The position numbers and the translations under genes are program-made. The notes under the pieces are model-generated. The model was not told where the DNA came from and did not search any database. It was given only the letters and a program-made list of their open reading frames with translations. Source: Axinella damicornis (lineage: Eukaryota > Porifera > Demospongiae > Axinellida > Axinellidae). From it: 64,000 bases of DNA. Position 1 is the first letter of the stretch; every line of letters starts with the position of its first letter. Below, piece after piece: positions 11,301-21,200 of the stretch. Where the stretch lies: contig OZ007509.1 in assembly GCA_963931865.1 (NCBI GenBank), positions 1,067,978-1,131,977 on the forward strand, written 5' to 3'.

Positions 11301-11743
11301 TCCTGCAATTTCTGTATTTGCATGCATCTCTGTTTCCTTTCCATACACACACACACACACACACACCACACACTTGCACTGTATATGCAGTGACACGGTG
11401 AGGTAGTCAGAAATCTGATGTATTATCACCTCTATCCAAACACATGCACTTATACCACACACAGTGATACGGTGAGTCGGTGTGGGGTGTTCTGTTCTCT
11501 GATCAATGCCACTGAATGCTGCAAGACGGAGGGCATTGTGGATGTGTTCCAGGTGGTGAAGGCACTCCGCATCCAGAAACCAGGCAGTGTGCTCTCTGTG
11601 GTAAGCTTGAGCATTGAGATTTGCAGCCCTACTGGAATGTGACCCTGGTCTCTGTCTCTTCCCTGCAGGAGCAATATCGTTTCATATTTGACCTCATGCT
11701 ATTGTTTCTTGATTCATTCAGCATCTACTCCAACTTTAAGTGA
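2031..11743 (+). CDS. Gene A: RPTP-like receptor with six FN3 domains, lacking phosphatase D1
   Basis: Exons: 2031-2136 (signal peptide), FN3 exons 2489-2782, 2877-3167, 5314-5598, 5670-5942, 6014-6292 and 6360-6632, mini-exon 6705-6725, stalk plus membrane helix 7073-7418, juxtamembrane 7510-7634, Ig from 9097. D2 exons are 9665-9758, 9869-9933, 10406-10540, 10813-10947, 11073-11224, 11465-11600 and 11669-11743. Every D1 exon present in gene C is missing. The Ig exon runs past its usual end at about 9466 and would stop at 9528-9530, giving roughly 908 residues, unless an unusual donor joins it to D2. Other oddities are a GC donor after exon 7 (6633), a weak acceptor for the stalk exon (7071-7072) in a stretch shortened relative to gene C, a 2.1 kb transposon in intron 3 and a 1 kb element in the juxtamembrane intron. 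No stop interrupts the ectodomain. Membrane receptor by its helix; expression unknown. Confidence 0.8.
3859..4107 (+). CDS. Short ORF inside the long-TIR element
   Basis: This 82-residue ORF includes CCNPF, then RKKSQLRVV and a C-terminal cluster [13 protein letters not shown]. Such a basic stretch followed by CxxC is seen in N-terminal parts of some cnidarian and sponge transposon-linked proteins, but I cannot name a family. Its end overlaps the right inverted arm. It is likely the remnant of an element-encoded protein, not a host gene. It could be chance. Confidence 0.35.
   Translation: MLPWKPHTSQMAAKSQQEDLQSDMAQFQPQWRNLCCNPFNKPHHFIRKKSQLRVVTERMCEKVPSISPGEKICDSCRKQLAA
4134..4710. mobile_element. 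Nested TIR element with about 11-bp target duplication
   Basis: The termini AGTCTCGTGCCCAGACCCTC are inverted copies over about 80 bases with small differences. AGAGACACATT flanks both sides (4123-4133 and 4711-4721) and interrupts the right arm of the larger element, so this insertion is younger. A target duplication this long recalls Mutator-like elements. No transposase is visible; a small ORF at 4509-4712 looks incidental. Confidence 0.8.
7073..7320 (+). repeat. 27-bp coding repeats, stalk of gene A
   Basis: About nine copies of a nine-residue unit ([12 protein letters not shown]) lie between the FN3 region and the membrane helix. The unit is 27 bases, so copy changes keep frame. Genes C and D carry about 35 units and about 13 shorter units. 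It is probably an extended, O-glycosylated spacer. Confidence 0.85.
7644..8636. mobile_element. TTAA-flanked (piggyBac-like) non-autonomous element
   Basis: TTAA sits on both sides (7640-7643 and 8637-8640). The ends are imperfect inverted copies, GGTAGTAAACATGG and GGTAGGAAACACGG. Gene C has a single TTAA at the matching place (21560-21563), giving the empty site. Inside is a 183-codon open frame (7654-8205) with no recognisable domain and an A-rich run at about 8361-8403. TTAA targeting suggests a piggyBac-type transposase acting in trans. Confidence 0.82.
9097..9530 (+). other. Gene A cytosolic Ig exon with deleted 3' end
   Basis: It encodes the I-set domain with the same features as in gene C ([25 protein letters not shown]; both canonical cysteines absent). 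The linker [14 protein letters not shown] follows, which in gene C begins the phosphatase wedge. After that, the sequence jumps to DNA that in gene F lies after D1 (57337 onward). The normal donor is lost and the frame ends at 9528-9530. Confidence 0.85.
9665..11743 (+). other. Gene A phosphatase D2 module (pseudo-phosphatase)
   Basis: Seven exons encode [79 protein letters not shown] and a C-terminus ending SIYSNFK. The P-loop reads HGSDTVSR (cysteine to glycine) and the WPD loop reads CWTPEGL, so catalysis is not expected. The reading frame is intact, although D1 is missing upstream. Confidence 0.85.
11344..11373. repeat. CA microsatellite in a D2 intron of gene A
   Basis: About 13 CA units with one interruption. 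Equivalent introns in C (25981-26010) and F (59288-59428) also hold CA runs, so the repeat predates the duplications and varies in length. Confidence 0.9.
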
Positions 11744-12886
11744 CGTATTACCTTCATTGTCTTTGTAAACCGGTCATTTGACTGCATATGCATACTTCAT
11801 AACACATGCACTTAAGGCTCCATTATAATTTCCAGGGTTCACCTCACATGGTGTGGATGTAAGTGACAAATTCAAACTCTTTCATTGTTTACGTTCCTTT
11901 GGAATCTGTTGTCTGCCTGATTTATAATGTAGGCTGACAGGGACTATAAGAAAATAATAAACGGCAACCATACAAGGATGGCAGAGTTGATTCAATGCTA
12001 CTCCATCAGCACACACCTGCAGAGCTGACTTACCCACTCCACAGGCTGACCATACTTACTCTAGAGGTAGCTAAACTTCTGATCAGAGTGGAGCAATCTT
12101 TAGGCCCAGATTAGCGGCATAGATTGGTATTGAGTTTTGTGTATCTATGCCGCTCTAGTGACAGACATACTATGCACTCAATGTACTGTGAGAATTATGT
12201 ATACACACCCACCCACCCACTATGTGAACATTTAGCAGCAATGATGCTTATATACATATATAAGCAGGTAGCTAATAGCAGGTAGCTAATATACCTAGTA
12301 AGTGAAATTTTCAGGAAACATCAGATGTTGTTCATACTCCACAGTCATAGTTCTAGCTGCAGGAGTGAAGCTTTGACTGTGTGGTCATAGTGCGCTGTTA
12401 CATCTCCATCAGCCACGGCTCAATTTCCAAGTCTGTAAGAAATTTCTCTCCCTAGCTGGTCCATGTCTTCACCCTCCACTACATGATGTATCTACTACAT
12501 GCCCTCCTACTCACGGTGCTTCAACTCCACCTTCTGATTCAGCATTATTATTGGGCTTCTCATATGGGATGCTGTTTGTCTCAAAATCGTTGCGTACATA
12601 AAACAACAATATAGATCTATAATTTCAGCAGAAACTAGTGTACATATGCAACAAAGTAAACCAAGATTGAGACAAACAGTGTCCGATCCCCTGACACCTC
12701 AACTCTATCTAATCATAGTAATGACCACATTCTACTAATAGGTTTGAGAGTGCATAAGGTCTCTGCTTATATTCAGTTGGTGGATGCAAGTGCTCCAGAA
12801 CATCCCACAAACGTTCTATGATAGTGTAGAGTATAGCGTTGATTATATAGTGCATGCAGAGTATAGTGCAGAGTGCAGTAAACACA
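11744..12886 (+). promoter_or_regulatory. 3' region of gene A and upstream block of gene B
   Basis: An AATAAA at 11956-11961 is a plausible polyadenylation signal; gene C (26530-26535) and F (59946-59951) have it at matching positions. From about 12080 to the ATG of B the sequence closely matches the intervals before D (26660-27448) and G (60060-60883), including a block that reads ATAGTAATGACCACATTCTA. No gene is seen here. Promoter identity is inferred from position only. Confidence 0.5.
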
Positions 12887-15800
12887 ATGCAGTCTCCACG
12901 GATACAGTGTTGTACACCACTGGGCCTCACTGCCATGGTACTCTGCAGCTACTGGATGGTACTAGCTGGAGGACAGACTTGCCCTCTCTCAGGTAATTTG
13001 CTGTGACCGTAACCACCTATATATCAGCACAACTTCGTTTCTAGCATTTCAATACTGTTACGGGCCTTCAATTTCATATTTCATTATCCACTTTTCCATA
13101 ACTCGATCAATCTCCCATACGAGCATAAAAAATTCCATGCCATCATGTGTGTGTGTAGTTAATCTTCATACTATTAGCTACCGTGAGTGCAGGGAGAGTG
13201 GATGGTTCAACTCTTTGTACACACATGATATATTGCAGACCCAATAGCTATCAGATTCTGATTTTATACTGCTACCACATTCACCACCATGCATGCAGCT
13301 GCTGACTATTCATTGCGTACTGTTACTGTGAGTGCTGAGAGGGAGGATGGCCCAACTCCTGGTGCAAGAGTGACCTGGAACACAACAGTACCACCTGAGT
13401 GTGTGGCATCTGTCACAGTGGAGTTCAGCAGTGAGAGTGTAGTGATATCCTACACAACTACCAGTACATCAGAGACTGAGGTCATTCAGACTGGTCTCCA
13501 GTGTGATACAATCTACTACATCAGAGTGGTGGTTACCGGAGTAGCCTCACTTGGTACAGTGACCAGCAACCAAGTACAAGTCTATTTTGAAGGTAAAATA
13601 GAATAGTTCATGTATGAATGACTTGCGTGAATAATAGCACTTAACTTGATATATGGGTGTTATGCCATTTCAGATATACCAGCCCCAGTCAGAGTGACAG
13701 CTGAAGCCACTGCAGACAACACAAGTATCCAAGTGTTCTGGGAGTGGCCACGTCAGAGTGTACTGTTGTGTTTTGACAGTGTTAGAGTTGACTACCAACC
13801 TGAGGGAGGCTCTCTGATGATGTACACAGTGGACAGTGCAATAGCAACCAGTGCCACCTTGTCCAACCTCCCGTGCAACACACAGTACACCATCACTGTT
13901 GTTGCTGTGGGTGGTAGGACTGGTACAAGGAGACTCACCACAGTGGTGTCTCTACCAGCAAGAGGTATTGTAGCACAGCTATTTACATACGTACTCAGTC
14001 TTTTAACCCATCATGTTTTACCCCTCCAGCCCCTCCTACTCCCACTGCGGTCACTGGCCTGGTCACCTTAACAGGTATTAGGGTAGTATGGCAGTGGACT
14101 AGTTCAGGTCCAGCTCCCAGCTGCTTCAACACCACCGATGTGACCTACCATCCTGAGGGAGGTGGTGAGTCCTCCCTGCAGCTCAGGGACCCAGCAGCAA
14201 CTGAGACCATCCTCACTGGTCTCCAGTGCAACACACGCTACACCATCACTGTGGTGGCCACTGCTGGAGAGCACAGGAGAGAGAGTGCAGCAATAGCAGT
14301 TTTTCTTCCTCTACGAGGTATACTATAATCCTGGAAGTTTGAGTTGATATGATCACATGCATGGTCTCTATCACTGCAGGTCCACAAGATCTCTCAGCAG
14401 CTGTGCTGTCTCCTACCTCAGTGTATTTGACATGGGTGGCTCCCTGTGACACACAGCAGTACCATATATTCTACAGGGGGACATGTGGGACCTATGTTGA
14501 TGAGGGCAGTTTAAATACCAGTCAAAATCAATACACTCTGGTTGGGCTCCAAGAAGGCATAGACTACACTTTCACTGTCAACCAGACTGGGTTTGGAGGA
14601 GGTGGAGTGTTCTCTACTGGTCCAGTGTATGCAAGAACCTTCACAGCAGGTACGTATGATGAACTTGGGGTTGGGTGAAATTACCGTACTATTTTGCACA
14701 CTTAGTCCCCATAGGAGCTCCACGGCTACTTGAGGTCACATTTGTACGACACTCAGAAGTAGATCTCATCTGGAAAGAGGTGCTTTGTGTTCAACAAAAT
14801 GGACCAATCAGAGGCTATGCTGTGTGGTACTATGCAACCTGTGGTCCTGACAGAGATGTGCTGCGGACCAAGTCAGTAGTGACAACAGGAAGCATCATTG
14901 ATGGTCTTACTCCAAACACTGAGTATGCTTTCCAAGTGGCAGCAGTCAACACCAATGGAACTGGCCCGTTCAGTGAAGCCATCACACTGGGAGGTAACAA
15001 TCAACGTACATTGTGTACCAGTCTTGAGTATCTCTCTAGCTAGTCCCATGTTCTGCATGTAACTGGACTGACTAATTTTACGTATATGATTGTGCTCAGG
15101 AGCACCACGGTTGGTTGTGGTCAGTCTAGTGAACCCCATCACTGTGATTATCTCCTGGAGTGAGGTTCAGTGCTTTGATGGAAGTGGAGCAGTCACCCAC
15201 TACCTTGTGCGGTATCAGTGTGATGGCACTGTCCAGAATGTGACAATGGATGGTATAGTTCAAACTGTCTCAGGCCTGACTCCAAATGCTGCTATGTACA
15301 CATTCCAAGTGGCTGCAGTCGGGATTAATGAGATGATTGGACCATTCAGCGATCCCGTCAATGCATCTGCGCTTGGTAAGCACGCTTGATGAGTGCACCT
15401 TTTTTATGCAGTGTATACATAAATCAATCATAAATGTTTCCACAATACGCATGCCTCTAGATCTAGAAGAGGAAGTCTCAGCTGCCACAGTAACAGGTGA
15501 TACAGTGACAGGCATATACAGTAACTACAGCTGCAGAGTTGCATAATTTATGTGCCTTCATTAGGGGACACTTCATTGGGGGCTTGGACAGTGGCAGGAG
15601 TTGCCATTGCAGCAGTGCTGGTCCTCCTGGCAGTGGTCCTTGTAGAGTCTGCCATCATCTGGTACCAGCAGAGGTAAGATGGAACCCTATAATCATAGCA
15701 ACAGCCTAGGGATTGGATGTGGCTTAAATTTGTCTGCACATGCAGATGTCCATATTTAGAGAGAAATTTTGTTTACCATGTTAATTAGCGTAGCTAATTA

Positions 15801-15928
15801 TCATGCCCTGCAGGGCCACACCTAAGACCACTGAGATCCCTATGAAGGAGTGTTCAGCCTATGGAAAGATTGAAGGTGGTGATGGGAGGGAGGAGAACTA
15901 CATTTACGAACTCCCTCGTGTACAATGA
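12887..15928 (+). CDS. Gene B: six-FN3 transmembrane receptor with tyrosine-motif tail
   Basis: Exons: 12887-12992 (signal peptide), FN3 exons 13299-13592, 13674-13964, 14030-14317, 14380-14649, 14715-14993 and 15100-15375, linker 15461-15496, membrane exon 15565-15673, tail 15814-15928. The frame is open for 687 residues. The FN3 exons match those of gene A one for one. There is no repeat stalk, Ig or phosphatase domain. One helix (about residues 620-645) precedes a 38-residue tail with Y666 in SAYGKI, which fits the ITIM pattern S/I/V/L-x-Y-x-x-I/V/L, and Y679 and Y681 in NYIYELP. It lies 1.1 kb after RPTP gene A, so its tail is a candidate substrate of neighbouring phosphatase receptors (inference). 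Compared with gene G, the linker exon has lost its original acceptor and probably uses CCTCTAG at 15454-15460. Confidence 0.88.
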
Positions 15929-16000
15929 TGTTATCGTTAAAGTTGGCCATCATGTGTAAAGAACATGTGCATTTGACCCCCCACTTGTGGAGGGCGTCCT

Positions 16001-16118
16001 GCATGCATAGCCTTGTTCCCAGGCCTTCTACACCTCCAGTTTTGATCGTTTACAGTATGCAAAACTACTTGTAAGCAATCAAAACAGAAGAAGGCCTGGG
16101 AACGAGGCTATGCATGCA
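16001..16118. repeat. Foldback element, TAGCCTTGTTCCCAGGCC family
   Basis: Arms of about 29 bases (16001-16029 and 16089-16117) are inverted copies and include the family core CCTTGTTCCCAGGCC. It lies 70 bases after the stop of gene B. Confidence 0.75.
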
Positions 16119-16166
16119 GTTATAGCAGACTAGCATGCTAGGTATCTTGGGCTAGAAATATGTGAC

Positions 16167-16319
16167 TATGAAGCTGGGATTTGCACCATTGTGATCAGCA
16201 TGAATAGAGCATTCCGATGATGTCTGTTTTACTGTAGGTTGAATTTTGACCCAAAATCAAAGGACATCACTTGAAAGCTCTTTTCATGCTGATCACAATG
16301 GCACAATTTCGGCTTCATA
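16167..16319. repeat. Foldback element with about 43-base arms
   Basis: TATGAAGC...GATCAGCATGAA at 16167-16210 is inverted at 16277-16319 with a few mismatches. The loop is about 66 bases. It is a MITE-like foldback with no coding content. Confidence 0.7.
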
Positions 16320-16994
16320 TCTCATTCACATACCCACAACTACCTAGTGCAAAGTTCTCATTCTAGTCCATTCCCAATACTAATTTGGTTCATTGGTCCA
16401 TTTTGGGCAGAATAGTGCATCAGTCACCCTATAGAACAGGAGTGCTGCATGCTAGCGCTTCTAAAATTGGCATGTCAAAATGTGCCATAATTGGTAGAAT
16501 GTACTTTGCCAAGTTGCGACAACCACAGAGTAGATGTATACAGTGCAGAGCAGCTAGTGGGGAGCCAAAGCACATGTTTGTACATAGTTGTGTGTCCTGT
16601 ACAAACATGCTGAGTGGTATATAGAGAATGGCCATGTTCAACTGCAAGGGTAACTCTAGGTCAGACTATGGCCTTGAGTGGTTTATGGGAAATACCACAA
16701 GAGACGATGAGGCATGCACTGCCCAACTGTAAGGATATAGCTGTAAATGCTGATACATCTACATCCCTGCATGCTACATTGGGGTGTACCGCCAGAGTGC
16801 ATGCATGATTTCAGATCGCAGTCTTACGAGCATTGCATGGGTGTACCACCAGAGTGCATGATCTCATTCTTACGAGTAACAATAATTGATCCTGACCACT
16901 CCAACTGCAAGAGAGCCCAGCTATACTGACACATTGATTCAATGCTTCAACCATGCATACTCCATCATCACACACTTGTCACTGACATCATACT

Positions 16995-17087
16995 CTATCA
17001 ACCCACTCCTCCGGCTGACCATACTCTATCAACCCACTCCTCCTGCTGACCATACTCTATCAACCCACTCCTCCTGCTGACCATACT
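16995..17087. repeat. 31-bp tandem repeat, three copies
   Basis: The unit begins CATACTCTATCAACCCACTC and repeats three times with one base difference. A related single copy lies downstream of gene A near 12030. Confidence 0.75.
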
Positions 17088-18132
17088 ATATAGATAACTA
17101 CTGATCCAAGTGGAGCAAATGTTAGCCCCAGGAGGTATGTATACACAAACACCAGTCCATGCCTTCTTTATTAGCAATAGCTCCTCCCAATTAATTATAC
17201 CAACCATCACCGCCAACCATTGATTCTCGTTGAAATTTTGCTCTCTACATTGAGTGCATAAAGTCTTAGAAGCAATTAATGTGTCTTACATATTTAAGCC
17301 GGCATATTACTTGTTTAATTTTTTCCTGTTATTATCAGGAAACATTTGTTCAGCCAAATGGCTCAGGGTCTTCACAGGGACAGTATAACTATGCATTTAA
17401 TTTGACCCACAAGGACTGACTTCATTACTTCATTGGTAGTGTTACTCTCTCTAGAGTGAGGCTGCATACTGTATACGAGGGTTTCTGAGACTTGGTACAT
17501 AATTATAAGATCTAGAATCAGGTGCATGCATTGTATGCGTGGTTCTTACTGCAGTTATAATTCTAGTTGCAGAAGTGCTGCTGCAAAGCTTCTTCTGTGT
17601 ACTCATAGGGACAGGCAAACAGCGTCCCTGAATCAAAAGGTGGAGTTTAAGTACCGTGAATGTATGTGTGTAGGAGGGCATTTAGTGGAGGGTGAAGACA
17701 CGTATGGGCCAACTGGAGTGACAAAGTGAATATAGACTTGGAAATTGTACCATGGTGGCATGAGATGGGGTGTGGAGGAGATGTAACAGTTTTGAAATCA
17801 TGGATTTTAGCAGAAACTAAAATAAACCATATGCGACAAAATAAAGACAAACAGCATCCCATAAACTCTATCTAATCATAGTAATGACCACATTCTACTA
17901 ATAGGTTTGAGAGTGCATAGTTGTTCAGTTGGTGGATGCAACTTTGCTGCATGCCAGTAATTCACTCACGTGTCGTAGCTAGTGACATCGATATCATAGC
18001 TCGGAGGACTGGAGTGCTCCAGAACATCCCTATTTGCAATTTCTGTCTGTAGTATAGTGCTAGCAAGTGCTAGTAGGAGTGCTAGCAACAGAAGCTAAGT
18101 CCTAGTAACTATAGTGCAGAGTGCAGTAAACA

Positions 18133-18238
18133 ATGCAGTCTCCACGGATACAGTGCTGTACACCACTGGGCCTCACTGCCATGGTACTCTGCAGCTACTG
18201 GATGGTACTAGCTGGAGGACAGACTTGCCCTCTCTCAT
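18133..18238 (+). other. Signal-peptide exon of gene C (shared by all plus-strand genes)
   Basis: The first exon encodes a 35-residue leader with a basic start (MQSPRIQCC) and a hydrophobic core ([16 protein letters not shown]). The same exon opens genes A, B, D, F and G, always 106 bases and phase 1. Confidence 0.85.
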
Positions 18239-21200
18239 GTAACTTGATGTGTTCCCTGTAATGGCAAATACCTCTGTGTTAGGCTGTGTTTAAATTCTGT
18301 TGTGGGTTGTAGCTATTTATTCCAAGCAGTTCAGTTCCATATTTCCATGATCCACTTTAAATTTCTGGAACTCACTCAACGTACTTAGCTAATTTTCGTA
18401 TGAGCATGAAAATGTTCCTTGGTTCATTATTTATGACAACTAGCTACATGCATTCACCATCATGTGTGTGTGTAGTTGCTGTTTATCTTCATACTGTTGC
18501 TGTGAGTGGTGGGAGAGTGGATGGCCCAACTCCCCATGACTTGTACATATGTGGACCCAATAGCTATCAGATTCTGATTTTATACTGCAACCACATTCAC
18601 CATCATGCATGTAGCTGCAATGTTTGAAGATGATACTGCTACTGTGAGTGCTGAGAAGGAGGATGGCCCAACTCCTGGTGCTAGAGTGACCTGGAGCACA
18701 ACAGCACCACCTGAGTGTGTGGCATCTGTCACAGTGGAGTTCAGAAATAGTAGCAGTGGGAGTGTAGTGAGATCCTACACAACTACCAATACATCAGAGA
18801 CTGAGGTCATTCAGACTGGTCTCCAGTGCAATACAACCTACTACATCAGAGTGGTGGTTACTGGAGTAGCCTCACGTGGTACAGTGAGGAGCAACCAAGT
18901 GCAAGTACTTGTTGGAGGTACAGTTAAAGTCATCTGACTCATGGTACTGTTCAATTGTTCGGTGTATGTAAATAATTGTTACAGCAACTTTTACTGGAAC
19001 GTGTTGTGACATTTCACAGATATACCAGCCCCAGTCAGAGTGAGAGCTGAAGCCACTGCAGACAACACTAGTATCAGAGTGTTGTGGGAGTTGTCACGTG
19101 AGGGTCTGCTCGCATGTCTTGACAGTGTTAGAGTTGACTACCAACCTGAGGGAGGCTCTCAGATGATGTACACAGTGGACAGTGCAACAGCAACCAGTGC
19201 CACCTTGTCCAAACTCCTGTGCAACACACAGTACACCATCAGTGTTTATGCCAGTGGTGGTAGGACTGGTATGAGGAGTCTCACCATAAAGGTGTCTCTA
19301 CCAGCAAGAGGTACTGTTACTGTATACAGCAGCTAATAGTCTAAATAGACACTTAATTTAGCTATATAGACAGTGGTTTCTCTATCAGCAAGAGGTATTG
19401 TAGACACTTACCTTTGCCACTTAGTATATACACATTACTCTGTATCCCTCCAGCCCCTCCCACTCCCACTGAGGTCACTGTTCAGGTCATGAATGCCTCA
19501 AGTGTCAGGGTAGCATGGCAGTGGTCTAGTTCAGGTCCAGCTCCCAGCTGCTTCAACACCACCCGTGTGACCTACCATCCTGAGGGAGGTGATGAGTCCT
19601 CCCTGCAGCTCAGGGACCCAGCAGCAACTGAGACCATCCTCACTGGCCTCCATTGCAACACAAGCTACACCATCACTGTGGTGGCCACTGCTGGAGAGCA
19701 CAGGAGAGAGAGTGTACCAATGTTCCTTCCTCTACGAGGTATACTAGAATTCTAGAAGTTTGTGTTGAAAATGATCACACACGTGGTATCATGCACTGCA
19801 GGACCACAGAATCTCTCAGCAGCTGTGCTGTCTCCTACCTCAGTGTATTTGACATGGGTGGCTCCCTGTGACACACAGCAGTACCATATATACTACAGGG
19901 GGACATGTGGGACCTATGTTGATGAGGACAGTTTGAATACCAGTCGTACTGAATACACATTTGATGAACTCCAAGAAGGCATCAACTACACCTTCACTGT
20001 CAACCAGACTGGGTTTGGAAGAGGCAGAGATTTCTCTACTGGTCCAGTGTATGCAATGACACTCAGAGCTGGTATGTATAGATTCAGATTCAGGTCTCTT
20101 ATTGCTTGTGATGCAAATTAGCCCAGGTGGTTCACAGCTGAACTATTATTTTGGGAAGCAGAAAGTGCATGTTATAGTCTCATGGATTCATGCATGGATT
20201 GAGGTTAAGACTGATCTTATTTTTCTACTTGGGATGTCAGCTAGTAAAAAATAATTCAGTCCATATGTGTGCAGATGACCCTGGGTCATCCACTGACCCT
20301 GGAGTCACCAGGCCATCCACTGACCCTGGAGCTACTGGGTCATGCACTGACCCTGGAGTCACCAGGCCATCCACTGACCCTGGAGCTACCGGGTCATCCA
20401 CTGACCCTGGAGTCACCGGGCCATCCACTGACCCTGGAGCCACTAAGCCATCCACTGACCCTGGAGCCACCAGGTCATCCACTGACCCTGGAGCCACTAA
20501 GCCATCCACCGACCCTGGAGCCACCGGGCCATCCACTGACCCTGGAGCCACTAAGCCATCCACTGATCCTGGAGCCACCAGGTCATCCACTGACCCTGGA
20601 GCTACCGGGTCATCCACTGACCGTGGAGTCACCGGGCCATCCACTGACCCTGGAGCCACTAAGCCATCCACTGACCCTGGAGCCACCAGGTCATCCACTG
20701 ACCCTGGAGCCACTAAGCCATCCACCGACCCTGGAGCCACCGGGCCATCCACTGACCCTGGAGCCACTAAGCCATCCACTGATCCTGGAGCCACCAGGTC
20801 ATCCACTGACCCTGGAGCCACCGGGCCATCCACTGACCCTGGAGCTACCAGGTCATCCACTGACCCTGGAGCTACCGGGTCATCCACTGACCCTGGAGTC
20901 ACCGGGCCATCCACTGACCCTGGAGCCACTAAGCCATCCACTGACCCTGGAGCCACCAGGTCATCCACTGACCCTGGAGCCACTAAGCCATCCACCGACC
21001 CTGGAGCCACCGGGCCATCCACTGACCCTGGAGCCACTAAGCCATCCACTGATCCTGGAGCCACCAGGTCATCCACTGACCCTGGAGCCACCGGGCCATC
21101 CACTGACCCTGGAGTCACCGGGCCATCCACTGACCCTGGAGCTACCGGGTCATCCACTGACCCTGGAGCCACCGGGCCATCCACTGACCCTGGAGCTACC

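Larger units (their letters stand above)
15929..18132. other. Intergenic interval between B and C
   Basis: No gene seen. It holds foldbacks at 16001-16118 and 16167-16319, a 31-bp tandem repeat near 16995-17087 and, from about 17440, a diverged copy of the upstream block shared by the paralogs, which runs to the ATG of gene C. ORFs here have no family likeness. Confidence 0.7.

Noticed and set aside
10821..11462. Long minus-strand ORFs over D2 exons of A, and the same in C (25684-26283) and F
   Set aside because: They are antisense shadows of the conserved D2 exons and cross CA repeats.
12709..12936. Repeated minus-strand ORFs with [15 protein letters not shown] at the start of each gene
   Set aside because: They are the antisense of the signal-peptide exon; conservation comes from the plus strand.
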